Source: Rhodoplanes serenus
Lineage (GTDB): Bacteria > Pseudomonadota > Alphaproteobacteria > Rhizobiales > Xanthobacteraceae
Direction: 5' to 3'
Assembly (NCBI GenBank): GCA_945897515.1
Contig: CAMDFO010000023.1
Coordinates: 1-61,994, forward strand
DNA: 61,994 bases
The notes below the pieces were generated by a model. The model was not told the DNA's origin. It was given only the letters and a program-made list of their open reading frames with translations, and searched no databases. Position numbers and translations under genes: made by a program. Position 1 is the first letter of the stretch, and each line of letters opens with the position of its first letter. Positions 1 through 8,297 of this stretch are shown one piece after another.

Positions 1-1
1 G

Positions 2-139
2 ATCTGCCTCGCCGAAGCGCGTCGCAACGGCGCCAACCTGCCGGTCAGCGCGCTGGTCGATCAGTTCTATTCCGAAGTGCAGAAGATGGGCGGCAGCCGC
101 TGGGACACGTCGGCGCTGATCGCGCGGCTGGATCGCTGA
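2..139 (+). CDS. 3-hydroxyisobutyrate dehydrogenase family protein, C-terminal fragment
   Basis: An open frame enters from the left edge and stops with TGA at 137-139, leaving 45 residues. The sequence (ICLAEARRNGANLPVSALVD, then a YSEVQKMGG-like stretch, ending SALIARLDR) matches the C-terminal helical NAD-binding domain of beta-hydroxyacid dehydrogenases (GarR/MmsB/tartronate semialdehyde reductase group), where the last residues usually read D-x-SALI. These enzymes oxidise or reduce 3-hydroxyacids with NAD(P). The N-terminal Rossmann domain and catalytic Lys lie outside the window, so substrate cannot be judged. The gene converges on the caspase-like gene to its right. Confidence 0.75.
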   Translation: MCLAEARRNGANLPVSALVDQFYSEVQKMGGSRWDTSALIARLDR

Positions 140-165
140 CGCGCTCTAAGTTTGGAAAACAAAAC

Positions 166-198
166 CGGCGGCGATACGTTTTCTACGCATCGCCGCCG
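166..198 (-). terminator. Intrinsic terminator, convergent genes
   Basis: A perfect 10-bp stem (CGGCGGCGAT at 166-175 paired with ATCGCCGCCG at 189-198) sits between two converging stop codons. Read on the minus strand the stem is followed by a T-rich run (GTTTTGTTTT), which fits a Rho-independent terminator for the caspase-like gene ending at 212; it could also stop plus-strand transcription less efficiently. Confidence 0.6.
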
Positions 199-211
199 CG
201 TGGTTTCGCGG

Positions 212-2200
212 TCAGGCACACATCTGCCGGCCGCCGACGCTCTTCATTGATTTTCCGGGAGGACAGCCTGCAGCCGCCGGAGCCGCGGGTCGCGGCGGTG
301 GCGGGGCAGCGGGCCTCGCCATCGGTGGCGGCGCAGGTCTTGCCGTCGGAGGCGGTGGCGCGGCAGGACGCGCGACCGGAGGTACGGGCCGGTTGATCGC
401 CGCAGGCGGCGGCGGCCTGTTGGCGACTCCAGGCGGCGGAGGTGGCGGCCGATTGACCACTCCGGAAGCCGGCGCGGGGCGATTCAACCCGGACGGCGTC
501 ACGCCCGGCGCCCCGGGTTGCGGACGGCGGCCAAGTTGCGGCGGCGGCGGTTGCGGCGGCGACGCTGGTGCAACACCCGGCGCACTCTGTGGAGCGGGGG
601 GACGAGCGGCCACGCCAGGCTGCAGCCCTCTGCGATCCCACTGCGGTCCACCAGGGCGACCGCCAGGCGGCTGCGGCCGCACCGCGCTGGGCGGCACGAT
701 TTGCTGACCGGGCACCACCGCCTGGGGCACGGGCCGGCCCGGCGGACTCCGGCCGGGCGGGATCGCACCGAGCCCCGGACGCTGGGGCGGAATGAAGCCG
801 GGTGGCGGTGCGCCGCCTGGGCGCGGCTGCGCCCCGGACCGCGGCGGGATCGCAGCACGCGGCGGCCCAAAGCGCGGCGCGGGTGCGAGCCGCGGAACAG
901 CCGGGAGCGGCACGGCCACCGGCAGGAAAAGCTGTCCCGGGCGCCGGGGACGCGGCGGCGGCAGGCTCACAAAGAACGCTGGCGGCGGCCCGATCAGCCG
1001 GCGGGGCGGCGGCGGACCGACGCGATAGACTTCGATGTATTCCACGGGTTCGCCCATGAGCGGCATCGGCACGTCATCGAACTCGATTCCGCCGAAGCCC
1101 GGCGGGGGTCCGAACGAGGCTTGCAACCGGCGCAGGCGCCGTTCCGCATCGCGGGCGTAGATGCCGTTCGGATAGCGGCGCAGGTAGGTCCAATAGGCCG
1201 GCGGCTCGTCGATCTGCCGTGCCCGCATCCAGGCCAGTGCTTCGCGGCGAGCGCGGATGATCGCCCACACCCGCTCGGAATAAGCATGCTGCGGATAGGC
1301 CTCGACGAATCCTGCATAGCCATCGAGCGTGTCCACCTCGATCGCAACCGCATAAGCCTCATCCGGGTCCATCTCCCGCGTCGGCCGTGCAACGCGCCGC
1401 GGTGGCGGCGGCGCGCTGGCGCCAGCCTCGGCCGGCGGCACCAGCACGATCTGGTCGCCGAGCGCGGACATGTGCCACGGCGTCTGCTGACCTTGTGTCG
1501 TCTGATGGGCACGGATGCGGATCTGCGCAAAGGCCGTATCGAGCTCCAGACCGGGCGCGCGCAGCATCTCGGCGATGGCGGTGGCGTAGGCACCGTAAGG
1601 CCCCTGCCCATCCGGCGCGAGCGTTCCGGGCGCCGCCGAATACGCCAGCAGCACGCCGTCCGGTGGCTCAAGCGCGGCCAGCCCACGCGCCAGCGGCGGG
1701 CCCTGCGGCGCGAACGCCACCGGCCGAGACGCATCGACGATCACGGTCTTGGCGCGCGCTTTCGTTCCAGCGAGCGAGCGCATCAAGTCCGACAGCCGCA
1801 TCGCCTCGATCGCCAGGTCGCCCTCGCGTTCGAGCCGCGCGTCGATCCCGAGCAGAAAATTTTCGCCTTCGAACGCGAGCGCATAGCCGGAGAAATAGAC
1901 GAACGCCAGCGCATCGGGGCCGCCGGCCTCGACCTTGGCGAGGAAGTCGCGGAACGCGCGAAGCATGTCGGGCTGGTTGAGATCGCCGCCCTCCACGATC
2001 TCGAAACCGATGCTGCGCAACGCCTCGGCGACGAGACCTGCGTCGTTGAGCGCCACCGGCACCGGCGCGCGGGCGTACGCGGAATTGCCCACGACGAATG
2101 CGATGCGCGGCTCGGTCTGCTGCTGCGGCTGGGCCGAAGCGGGCACCGATATCCAGCAGGCGAGCGCGCACGCCACCGCCACCGTCATTCGACACAGCAT
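212..2200 (-). CDS. Exported caspase-fold (C14-like) protein with degenerate active site and proline-rich tail
   Basis: A 662-residue protein starting at the ATG at 2200, chosen because a GGAGGGG ribosome site precedes it and a signal peptide follows (residues 1-24, ending ASAQ). Residues about 31-262 resemble the bacterial caspase/peptidase C14 fold (IAFVVGNSAY, ALNDA, GENFLLGID, PWHMSAL). The catalytic pair is missing: the usual YxGHG is YFSGY with Tyr106 in place of His, and the usual DACR is DASR with Ser158 in place of Cys. Residues from about 320 to the end are rich in Pro, Ala, Gly and Arg, closing with a CPPGKS...CA motif seen in alphaproteobacterial secreted proteins. Likely a periplasmic or surface pseudoenzyme; function unknown. 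Confidence 0.75.
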   Translation of the reverse strand: MLCRMTVAVACALACWISVPASAQPQQQTEPRIAFVVGNSAYARAPVPVALNDAGLVAEALRSIGFEIVEGGDLNQPDMLRAFRDFLAKVEAGGPDALAFVYFSGYALAFEGENFLLGIDARLEREGDLAIEAMRLSDLMRSLAGTKARAKTVIVDASRPVAFAPQGPPLARGLAALEPPDGVLLAYSAAPGTLAPDGQGPYGAYATAIAEMLRAPGLELDTAFAQIRIRAHQTTQGQQTPWHMSALGDQIVLVPPAEAGASAPPPPRRVARPTREMDPDEAYAVAIEVDTLDGYAGFVEAYPQHAYSERVWAIIRARREALAWMRARQIDEPPAYWTYLRRYPNGIYARDAERRLRRLQASFGPPPGFGGIEFDDVPMPLMGEPVEYIEVYRVGPPPPRRLIGPPPAFFVSLPPPRPRRPGQLFLPVAVPLPAVPRLAPAPRFGPPRAAIPPRSGAQPRPGGAPPPGFIPPQRPGLGAIPPGRSPPGRPVPQAVVPGQQIVPPSAVRPQPPGGRPGGPQWDRRGLQPGVAARPPAPQSAPGVAPASPPQPPPPQLGRRPQPGAPGVTPSGLNRPAPASGVVNRPPPPPPGVANRPPPPAAINRPVPPVARPAAPPPPTARPAPPPMARPAAPPPPRPAAPAAAGCPPGKSMKSVGGRQMCA

Positions 2201-2318
2201 GAACCCCTCCCCGCTTCGTCCGCCGGATGCGGACCATCGCAAGCATTCAGAATCGCAAGGCCGCAGAATCGAATGCGACTGTAGCGGTTCGGCGGCGGAA
2301 ACGGCGTGCGATTGCGGA

Positions 2319-3062
2319 TCAGACGTCGATTGCCAGGCCGTCAGCCGCGACAAGAAAGCCCGCGGCGACTGCCTCATCCTGACGCGCCAGCATGGTCGGG
2401 TTCATGTGGGTCAGCATGATCCGGCGTGCGCGAAGCTGCGCGCGTTTCTCCTGCAACCGGGCAAAGCTCATGTGGCCGCTGAGATTGCGGTCGTAGTCGT
2501 AGCATTCGATCACGAACAGGTCGGCGCCGTCGGCGATCGGGATCAGCGCATCGGTCCACTCGGTATCGCCGGAATAGGCCAGCACCCTGCCGCCGTGCGC
2601 GAGCCGCACCGCGGTCGAGGGCGCGCCCGACTGATGGATCGCCACTGCCGTGTTGATCGCAAAGCCCAACACCTCATCGGGTATTGCGGGGGTGATTTCG
2701 CCGATCTCCAGCGGAAACTTCCAAGCGGTCTTGCTGGAGCGCGGGAAGAATACCTCCATCGCGGCGTTAAGCCGCTCGCGGGTCCCGGGGGGACCTACAA
2801 TGGTCAGGGGCCGCTCGCGCCGGCTGTGAAACTGCGAGTCGAGCAGAAAGAACGGCAGCGCGCCGAAATGATCGCCGTGCAGATGGCTGAGGATCACGCC
2901 GTCGATGGTGTTGATGTCGATGTTGCGTGCCTTCAGCGCAACCAGCGACGACGCTCCGCAATCGAGCAGCACCCTCCGCTCGCCGGAATCGATCATGAAG
3001 CAGGTGTTGAACCGGCCCCCCGAGCCAAAGGCGTCGCCCGAGCCGATGATGGTCAGCCGCAT
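2319..3062 (-). CDS. MBL-fold metallohydrolase, RNase Z-like
   Basis: About 247 residues of the metallo-beta-lactamase fold. The zinc motif SHLHGDH is clear in the first third, followed by later ligands in YSGDTEW and a C-terminal HMNPTML. The beginning (RLTIIGSGDAFGSGGR) is typical of the RNase Z / phosphodiesterase-like branch (Lactamase_B_2). It has no signal peptide, so it is probably cytoplasmic. The ATG at 3062 is preferred; an in-frame TTG at 3071 overlaps the upstream GST stop codon. It follows the GST gene by a few bases, so the two are probably cotranscribed and may act together on xenobiotic or glutathione adducts, which is inference. Confidence 0.75.
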   Translation of the reverse strand: MRLTIIGSGDAFGSGGRFNTCFMIDSGERRVLLDCGASSLVALKARNIDINTIDGVILSHLHGDHFGALPFFLLDSQFHSRRERPLTIVGPPGTRERLNAAMEVFFPRSSKTAWKFPLEIGEITPAIPDEVLGFAINTAVAIHQSGAPSTAVRLAHGGRVLAYSGDTEWTDALIPIADGADLFVIECYDYDRNLSGHMSFARLQEKRAQLRARRIMLTHMNPTMLARQDEAVAAGFLVAADGLAIDV

Positions 3063-3067
3063 GGCAT

Positions 3068-3679
3068 TCAAGCCTTCGCGCTCGGGCGCGCGGATACGTC
3101 AGCGTGCCAACGCTTCACGTTGGTCAGTTCGTCGGGCACCGCGAGCTTTGCCGGCTTCATGAAATCCACCGAAACCAGCCCGGTGATGTCGGCGACGCTA
3201 AAGCTGTCGCCGGCAATGAACGGCCGGCCCTGCAATTCGCGGTCGAGCAGCCGGAGAAAGTCGAGCACACGCGGCTTGTTGGCCTCGGCCCATTCCGGCA
3301 CCTGCGGCACCTCCATCGCCGCCATGGCCGGATGGCCGTTGCGGAAGACGTGCGAAACCGGAAACAGCAGGTGCAGCTCGATCCGCCGCTGCCACATCTC
3401 GATGACGGCGACCTCCTTCGGCGCCCGGCCGAACAGCGATGGCTCAGGGTGCAGCAGCTCGAAATAGCGGCAGATCGCGATCGACTCGGTCAGCACCGTG
3501 CCGTCGTCGAGCACCAGGGCCGGCACCCGCTGCAGCGGATTGACGGCGGTGAAGGCCTCCGACTTCTGGGCGAGCGCACCGAGGTCGACCTGCTCGGTCG
3601 GCATCTCAATGCCCTTTTCCGCAAGAAAAACCCGGACCCGCCGTGGGTTCGGAGCCCGGCCACCGTCATAAAGCTTCAT
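3068..3679 (-). CDS. Glutathione S-transferase family protein
   Basis: A 203-residue cytosolic GST. The N-terminal thioredoxin-like domain starts MKLYDGGRAPNPRRVRVFLA and contains the cis-proline segment QRVPALVLDDG and the glutathione-contacting LTESIAICRY (residues about 65-75). The all-helical C-terminal domain includes FIAGDSFSVADI, the usual N-capping box region. It conjugates or binds glutathione; substrate cannot be told. First gene of a two-gene unit with the MBL hydrolase, divergent from the histidine kinase at 3781. Confidence 0.85.
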   Translation of the reverse strand: MKLYDGGRAPNPRRVRVFLAEKGIEMPTEQVDLGALAQKSEAFTAVNPLQRVPALVLDDGTVLTESIAICRYFELLHPEPSLFGRAPKEVAVIEMWQRRIELHLLFPVSHVFRNGHPAMAAMEVPQVPEWAEANKPRVLDFLRLLDRELQGRPFIAGDSFSVADITGLVSVDFMKPAKLAVPDELTNVKRWHADVSARPSAKA

Positions 3680-3780
3680 GTCTTACATCCTGTTAACCAT
3701 TGAATTTATGACCCGCCTAAGCTTGCTCTTAAGGTTTTTGGGCGACTTTAGCCTGTTTTCTGGGGACGGGTGGCGTAGCC

Positions 3781-5343
3781 GTGAGTGTGGTCGAAGATCG
3801 CGACATTCCGATGCCGAGCGAGAAGCCGGTGGCGAAACGCCGCCGTCTGGCCGCGCGCAGCGTGCGCGACGCTCGCGACCGGCTGACCTCGACCACCGGC
3901 ACGCGGGCGGCATTCGATTACGAGTTGCTCCGCCAGTTCGCCCAAAACCGGCTGTCCGCCTCGCTGGTGATCCTGCTGCTGGTAGGCACCGTCGGCTTCC
4001 TGTCCAGCTTGTGGACCGGCGCGGTGATGGCCGGGGCCTGGACCGCTTCGGTGCTGGTGATCCACGCCATCATCATCACCAAGTGCCGCCAGTTCCTCAA
4101 CGAAACTCCGAGCTCTCTGAACCTGCGCAGCTGGCGCATGCGGTTCATCATGCTCGATCTCTTCTACGGCCTGGCATGGATGTACAATCTGATCCATCCG
4201 GTCGGCATCGACGAGAATTCCTCGACCTTCATGCTGTTCGTCATGCTGCTGGTGGTGGCGGTGTCCAGCATGATGGCATCGAGCCTGCCGATCGCCGTGA
4301 TCGCCGCGACCATCCCGGTGTCGGCGGCCGTCGCACTTAATTTCGCGCTGCAAGGCGACCTGCACAACTACATCCTGGCCATCATGGTGATCGCGGCTCA
4401 GGGCTATTTCACTCTGCTGGCGCATCGGCTCTATTCCACCATGCTCGCGACGATGGTGGCGCGCGCCGAAAAGGATGCGCTGATCGGCGAATTGGAGCAG
4501 GCCAAGGCAGTCTCCGACGACGCGAGACGACGGGCCGAAGGCTCCAATATCGCGAAATCGCAATTCCTCGCGCAGATGAGTCACGAGCTTCGCACGCCGC
4601 TCAACGCCATCCTGGGATTCTCCGAGGTAATGAAGGGCGAGATTTTTGGAACCCACGCGGTTCCCGCCTACAAGGACTATTCCAACGACATTCACGTGTC
4701 GGGGCAGCATCTGCTCGGCCTGATCAACGAGATTCTCGACCTGTCGCGTATCGAGGCCGGCCGCTACGAGCTCAACGAGGAGCCGGTATCGCTCGCGACC
4801 GTGGTCGAGGATTGCCACCATCTCCTGAAGCTGCGGGCGCAGAACCGCGGCATCAACGTGCATGACGTGTTCGAGGCCGACCTGCCCCGCATCTGGGCCG
4901 ACGAGCGCGCGCTTCGACAGATTTGCCTCAATCTGTTGTCCAACGCGATCAAGTTCACCCCCTCCGGTGGCGACATCTGGCTCAAGGTCGGCTGGACCGC
5001 CTCGGGCGGCCAGTACATGAGCTGCAAGGACACCGGCCCCGGAATTCCGGAGGAAGAAATCCCGATCGTGCTGTCGTCCTTCGGACAGGGCTCGAACGCC
5101 ATCAAGTCCGCCGAACAGGGCGCCGGCCTCGGCCTGCCGATCGCCAAGAGCCTGGTGGATATGCACGGTGGCACCTTCACGCTGAAGTCCAAGGTGCGGA
5201 TCGGCACCGAACTCATTGCCACGTTCCCGCCGGAGCGGGTGATGGCCGCCCTGCCCCCGATTATGGAGGCGGCGCCGCCCGTGCAGCCGGAAGAAGCCGC
5301 CAGCAATCGGCCCAAGCGCTCGCTGTTCCGGATGCGGGCCTAA
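3781..5343 (+). CDS. Membrane-bound sensor histidine kinase (PleC/DivJ-like)
   Basis: A 520-residue kinase starting at GTG (an ATG eleven codons in is the alternative). The N-terminal part has about six hydrophobic segments between residues 58 and 218, then a short coiled coil (ARAEKDALIGELEQAK) and a HisKA domain with the phospho-acceptor His268 in MSHELRTPLN. The HATPase domain shows the N box (NLLSNAIKFTP), G1 (DTGPGI) and G2 (GAGLGLPI). The phospho-acceptor region, with LNAILGFSEVM and LSRIEAGRY, resembles the alphaproteobacterial PleC/DivJ/PdhS kinases. No response regulator lies beside it, so it is an orphan kinase; the signal is unknown. Confidence 0.85.
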   Translation: MSVVEDRDIPMPSEKPVAKRRRLAARSVRDARDRLTSTTGTRAAFDYELLRQFAQNRLSASLVILLLVGTVGFLSSLWTGAVMAGAWTASVLVIHAIIITKCRQFLNETPSSLNLRSWRMRFIMLDLFYGLAWMYNLIHPVGIDENSSTFMLFVMLLVVAVSSMMASSLPIAVIAATIPVSAAVALNFALQGDLHNYILAIMVIAAQGYFTLLAHRLYSTMLATMVARAEKDALIGELEQAKAVSDDARRRAEGSNIAKSQFLAQMSHELRTPLNAILGFSEVMKGEIFGTHAVPAYKDYSNDIHVSGQHLLGLINEILDLSRIEAGRYELNEEPVSLATVVEDCHHLLKLRAQNRGINVHDVFEADLPRIWADERALRQICLNLLSNAIKFTPSGGDIWLKVGWTASGGQYMSCKDTGPGIPEEEIPIVLSSFGQGSNAIKSAEQGAGLGLPIAKSLVDMHGGTFTLKSKVRIGTELIATFPPERVMAALPPIMEAAPPVQPEEAASNRPKRSLFRMRA

Positions 5344-5417
5344 CGATTATTCGACTTGGAGCGCGATTGCGTTCCCCGCCGCAGCGCCTATTTTGAGCGC
5401 GGCACCCTGATTCCATC

Positions 5418-5615
5418 ATGATCCTCAGTCCTTGCGAGAATATCTGTGTTGTCGATGCGCCGTCCGGGCTTTGCCTCGGCTGTGGCCGCAGCCTTGGCGA
5501 AATCGAGCGCTGGACGCGCTACACCGACGGCGAACGGGCGCGCGTGATGGCGGAGCTGCCGCAACGGCTGGAGACGATGCGCGAGCGCGCTGCCAAAGCC
5601 GCCGTGGGGAATTGA
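5418..5615 (+). CDS. DUF1289 family small cysteine protein
   Basis: A 65-residue protein beginning MILSPCENICVVD. Its four cysteines (C6, C10, C19, C22; pattern C-x3-C-x8-C-x2-C) are the hallmark of the DUF1289 family, thought to bind a metal or iron-sulfur cluster; the conserved GCGRSLGEIERW follows. Function is uncharacterised. Its stop is three bases before the GTG start of the next gene, so the two are very probably translated from one message. Confidence 0.85.
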   Translation: MILSPCENICVVDAPSGLCLGCGRSLGEIERWTRYTDGERARVMAELPQRLETMRERAAKAAVGN

Positions 5616-5618
5616 AGC

Positions 5619-6323
5619 GTGCGCAGCCTCCTGGGATGGATACTGCTCGCAGGTCTGGCGCTTGCGCTCATCGTGCTGGTCGCGCGCCATGACGCCGGCA
5701 CGATCGGGACGTTGAGCACCGATGAATTCGGATCGCTGATCGTCCATCTCTCGCTGATCGCGTTTCTCGGTGCGGGTGTGCTGGTGATATTTCGCGAGCG
5801 CTTTGCGCAGGCGCTACAGTCGATCCTGATCTGGATCGTTATCGGCCTGGTGCTGGCGGTCGGCTACACCTATCGCATGGAGCTGCGCGACTTCGCCGAC
5901 CGCGTAATGGCCGAGTTGGTACCGGGGCGGACAGCAAGCCGGAGCCCCAACCAGGTCGAGATCGTGCGCGGCAGCGCCGGCGACTTCCAGGTGGCGGCGC
6001 AGATCAACGGCGTGCGCGTGGCAATGGTGCTGGACACCGGAGCAAGCGCCGTGGTGCTCACGCAGGAAGCGGCTAAGGCCGCAGGCCTGCCGCTCGAAGT
6101 GCTCAATTACGACGTGAGTGTCGACACCGCCAACGGCCGCACCCGCGCGGCCTCAGTCAACCTCGACCGCGTCGGTGTCGGCGGCATCGTCGAACGCTCG
6201 GTGCCGGCGCTGATCGCGCAGCCCGGCCAGTTGCGCACCAGCCTCATGGGCATGAGCTTTTTGAACCGGCTGGAAAGCTGGGAGGTGCGCGGCGACAAGC
6301 TGGTCATGCGCGGGCACCCGTAA
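5619..6323 (+). CDS. Membrane-anchored retropepsin-like aspartic protease (TIGR02281 type)
   Basis: A 234-residue protein from a GTG start. Three hydrophobic segments (about 4-21, 42-57 and 67-84) precede a soluble domain with the retroviral-type aspartic protease motif VLDTGAS (Asp139) and a later GMSFLNRL. Single-motif proteases of this sort act as dimers; the soluble domain probably faces the periplasm. Substrates are unknown. It is coupled to the DUF1289 gene and converges on the TauE/SafE gene with only 12 bases between stops. Confidence 0.8.
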   Translation: MRSLLGWILLAGLALALIVLVARHDAGTIGTLSTDEFGSLIVHLSLIAFLGAGVLVIFRERFAQALQSILIWIVIGLVLAVGYTYRMELRDFADRVMAELVPGRTASRSPNQVEIVRGSAGDFQVAAQINGVRVAMVLDTGASAVVLTQEAAKAAGLPLEVLNYDVSVDTANGRTRAASVNLDRVGVGGIVERSVPALIAQPGQLRTSLMGMSFLNRLESWEVRGDKLVMRGHP

Positions 6324-6335
6324 CGCTGGACGTCG

Positions 6336-7169
6336 TTACAACAAGCTCACGACAAACCGCACCGCCACCGCCAGCAGGAACAGGCCAAAGGCAATCTCAA
6401 GCTTGCGCTTCGACAGCCGGTGGGCGAGCCGCGCGCCGTAGGGCGCGAGCGCGGACGCGATCGGCGCCATCAGCACGAGGCCGATCAGCGAAACATAGCC
6501 GATGGAGAACGGCGGCATCAGCGCCTGCTGCGGCAGGCCCGCCAACATGTAACCGATCGTGCCCGTGACCGAGATAATGACGCCGATGCCGGCTGAAATC
6601 CCGACCGCGACGTGAATCGGCGTGCCGTAGAGCATCAGCACCAGCGTGGACACCGATCCGCCGCCGACGCCCATCACCGCCGAATACAGCCCGATGATGA
6701 AACCATAGATCGTCATCGCCACCCGGCCGGGCAGCGTGTCGCCCAGCCGCCAGCTCTCGTTGCCGAACAGCATGCGGAGCGCGATCAATGACGTGACCAC
6801 GACGAATGCGAGCTTGAACACCCAGCTCGGTGCGAATGCCGCGATCACAGCGCCGACCACAATCGCCGCCACCACCGGCGGCGCCCAGATGCGGAGAATC
6901 TCCACCGGCAGATTGCCCTTGGCGCGATGCGCCAGGAACGAGCGGATCGAGGTCGGCACGATGATGGCGAGCGAGGTGCCAACGCAAAGCTGCATCCGCA
7001 CCGGCTCCGGCACGTCCAGAATGCGGAAAATCTCGTACAGCACCGGGACGATCACCGCGCCGCCGCCGACGCCGAACAGACCCGCGAGAATCCCGGTGAC
7101 GATGCCGCCTGCGACGATCCCAACCGCAAGCACGGCCAGATCGCCGAGCGGAACACCGAGCATTCCCAT
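6336..7169 (-). CDS. TauE/SafE family sulfite/sulfonate exporter
   Basis: A 277-residue polytopic membrane protein with about eight hydrophobic segments and two repeated glycine-rich signatures (AGLFGVGGGAVIVPVLYEI and SAVMGVGGGSVSTLVLMLYG), which define the TauE/SafE (TSUP) permeases that export sulfite, sulfoacetate or related anions. A second ATG lies two codons downstream of the chosen start. It is followed on the other side by dusA with a gap of about 30 bases, in the same direction, so it may be cotranscribed after dusA-independent initiation. Substrate unassigned. Confidence 0.85.
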   Translation of the reverse strand: MGMLGVPLGDLAVLAVGIVAGGIVTGILAGLFGVGGGAVIVPVLYEIFRILDVPEPVRMQLCVGTSLAIIVPTSIRSFLAHRAKGNLPVEILRIWAPPVVAAIVVGAVIAAFAPSWVFKLAFVVVTSLIALRMLFGNESWRLGDTLPGRVAMTIYGFIIGLYSAVMGVGGGSVSTLVLMLYGTPIHVAVGISAGIGVIISVTGTIGYMLAGLPQQALMPPFSIGYVSLIGLVLMAPIASALAPYGARLAHRLSKRKLEIAFGLFLLAVAVRFVVSLL

Positions 7170-7199
7170 TCTCCGAAGCGCGACCGTATAGCCGAAGCC

Positions 7200-8198
7200 C
7201 TAAGCTGCGGCGGTTTGCGCCAGATCGGCGGGCCTGTCCAGCACCATGCCGAGCGCCTCCGATAGAACAGACGCACCCGCTCCGGGCTTCACAGCCTGCG
7301 TCGCCAGATGCCGGCGGAACGCGCGCGCCCCGGGCACGGCGTGGAACAGGCCGTGCAGATGGCGGACGATCGAATGCAGTCGGGTGCCGCGTGCGAGTTC
7401 GCGCTCGATATAAGGTAGCAGCGCCCCGGCCGCGGACTTGGCGGAGGCATGCAGCGCGTCCGCTCCGAACAGCAGCGGATCGACTGCCAGCAGCCGCCAC
7501 GGCTCCTGATAGGCCGCACGGCCCATCATCACGCCATCGACATGGGCGAGATGCTTTTGCGCGGCTTCGACGCTGGCAACGCCGCCGTTGATGATCACCG
7601 GCAACGAAGGATGCGCCGCTTTCAGGCGATAGACGCGGCCATAATCGAGCGGGGGGATGTCGCGGTTCTCGCGCGGCGACAGGCCGGACAGCCAGGCCTT
7701 GCGCGCGTGCACGACCAGCGCGTCGACGCCGGCGGTCTTCACCGCACGCGCCAGCGCCTCCAACGCCACCTCCGGATCCTGCTCGTCGATGCCGATACGG
7801 CATTTGACCGTAACCGGGAGCGCGACGGCGGCTTTCATCGCCGCAACGCAATCGCCGACCAGCGCCGGCTCCGCCATCAAGCAGGCGCCGAAGCGACCCT
7901 CCTGCACGCGGTCCGACGGGCAGCCGACGTTGAGATTGACCTCAACGTAGCCGAAGTCGGCGGCGATGCGCGCGCATTGCGCGAGCGCCGCCGGGTCCGA
8001 GCCGCCGAGCTGCAGCGCCACCGGCTGCTCCTCCGGATCGAAGCCAAGCAGCCGCTCGCGGTTGCCGTGGATGATGGCGCCGGTGGTGACCATCTCGGTG
8101 TAGAGCAACGTGCGGCGCGTCAGCAGGCGATGGAAGAACCGGCAGTGCCGGTCAGTCCATTCCATCATCGGGGCCACACTGAAGCGTCGATCGCTCAT
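7200..8198 (-). CDS. dusA: tRNA-dihydrouridine(20/20a) synthase DusA
   Basis: A 332-residue FMN enzyme that reduces uridine in the tRNA D-loop. It starts MSDRRFSVAPMMEWTDRHCR, a typical DusA opening, and contains LQLGGSDP, the catalytic-cysteine segment NVGCPSDRV, KCRIGID, VVHARKAWLSGLSPREN (DusA-specific) and INGGV. A longer open frame continues upstream but is not conserved-looking, so the ATG at 8198 is used. It diverges from the crotonase-fold gene at 8298. Confidence 0.93.
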   Translation of the reverse strand: MSDRRFSVAPMMEWTDRHCRFFHRLLTRRTLLYTEMVTTGAIIHGNRERLLGFDPEEQPVALQLGGSDPAALAQCARIAADFGYVEVNLNVGCPSDRVQEGRFGACLMAEPALVGDCVAAMKAAVALPVTVKCRIGIDEQDPEVALEALARAVKTAGVDALVVHARKAWLSGLSPRENRDIPPLDYGRVYRLKAAHPSLPVIINGGVASVEAAQKHLAHVDGVMMGRAAYQEPWRLLAVDPLLFGADALHASAKSAAGALLPYIERELARGTRLHSIVRHLHGLFHAVPGARAFRRHLATQAVKPGAGASVLSEALGMVLDRPADLAQTAAA

Positions 8199-8244
8199 CC
8201 GTGCTCTGGTCCTGCATTTGTCGCCTGCCCCACCCGCTTTGGCC

Positions 8245-8257
8245 GGTTTCTGAAACC
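8245..8257. promoter_or_regulatory. Small palindrome in the dusA / crotonase divergent spacer
   Basis: GGTTTC-T-GAAACC is a perfect 13-base palindrome in the 99-base spacer between two divergently transcribed genes, a plausible repressor half-site pair. No regulator gene is adjacent, so this is only a suggestion. Confidence 0.2.
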
Positions 8258-8297
8258 ATATACGATCGATGACGGCCCGATGGAAGGAGAGTCCGTC

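Noticed and set aside
518-2284. A 588-codon plus-strand frame opposite the caspase-like gene
   Set aside because: Arg-rich shadow of the minus-strand gene, with no ribosome site and no recognisable motif. The minus-strand frame has a signal peptide and a known fold.
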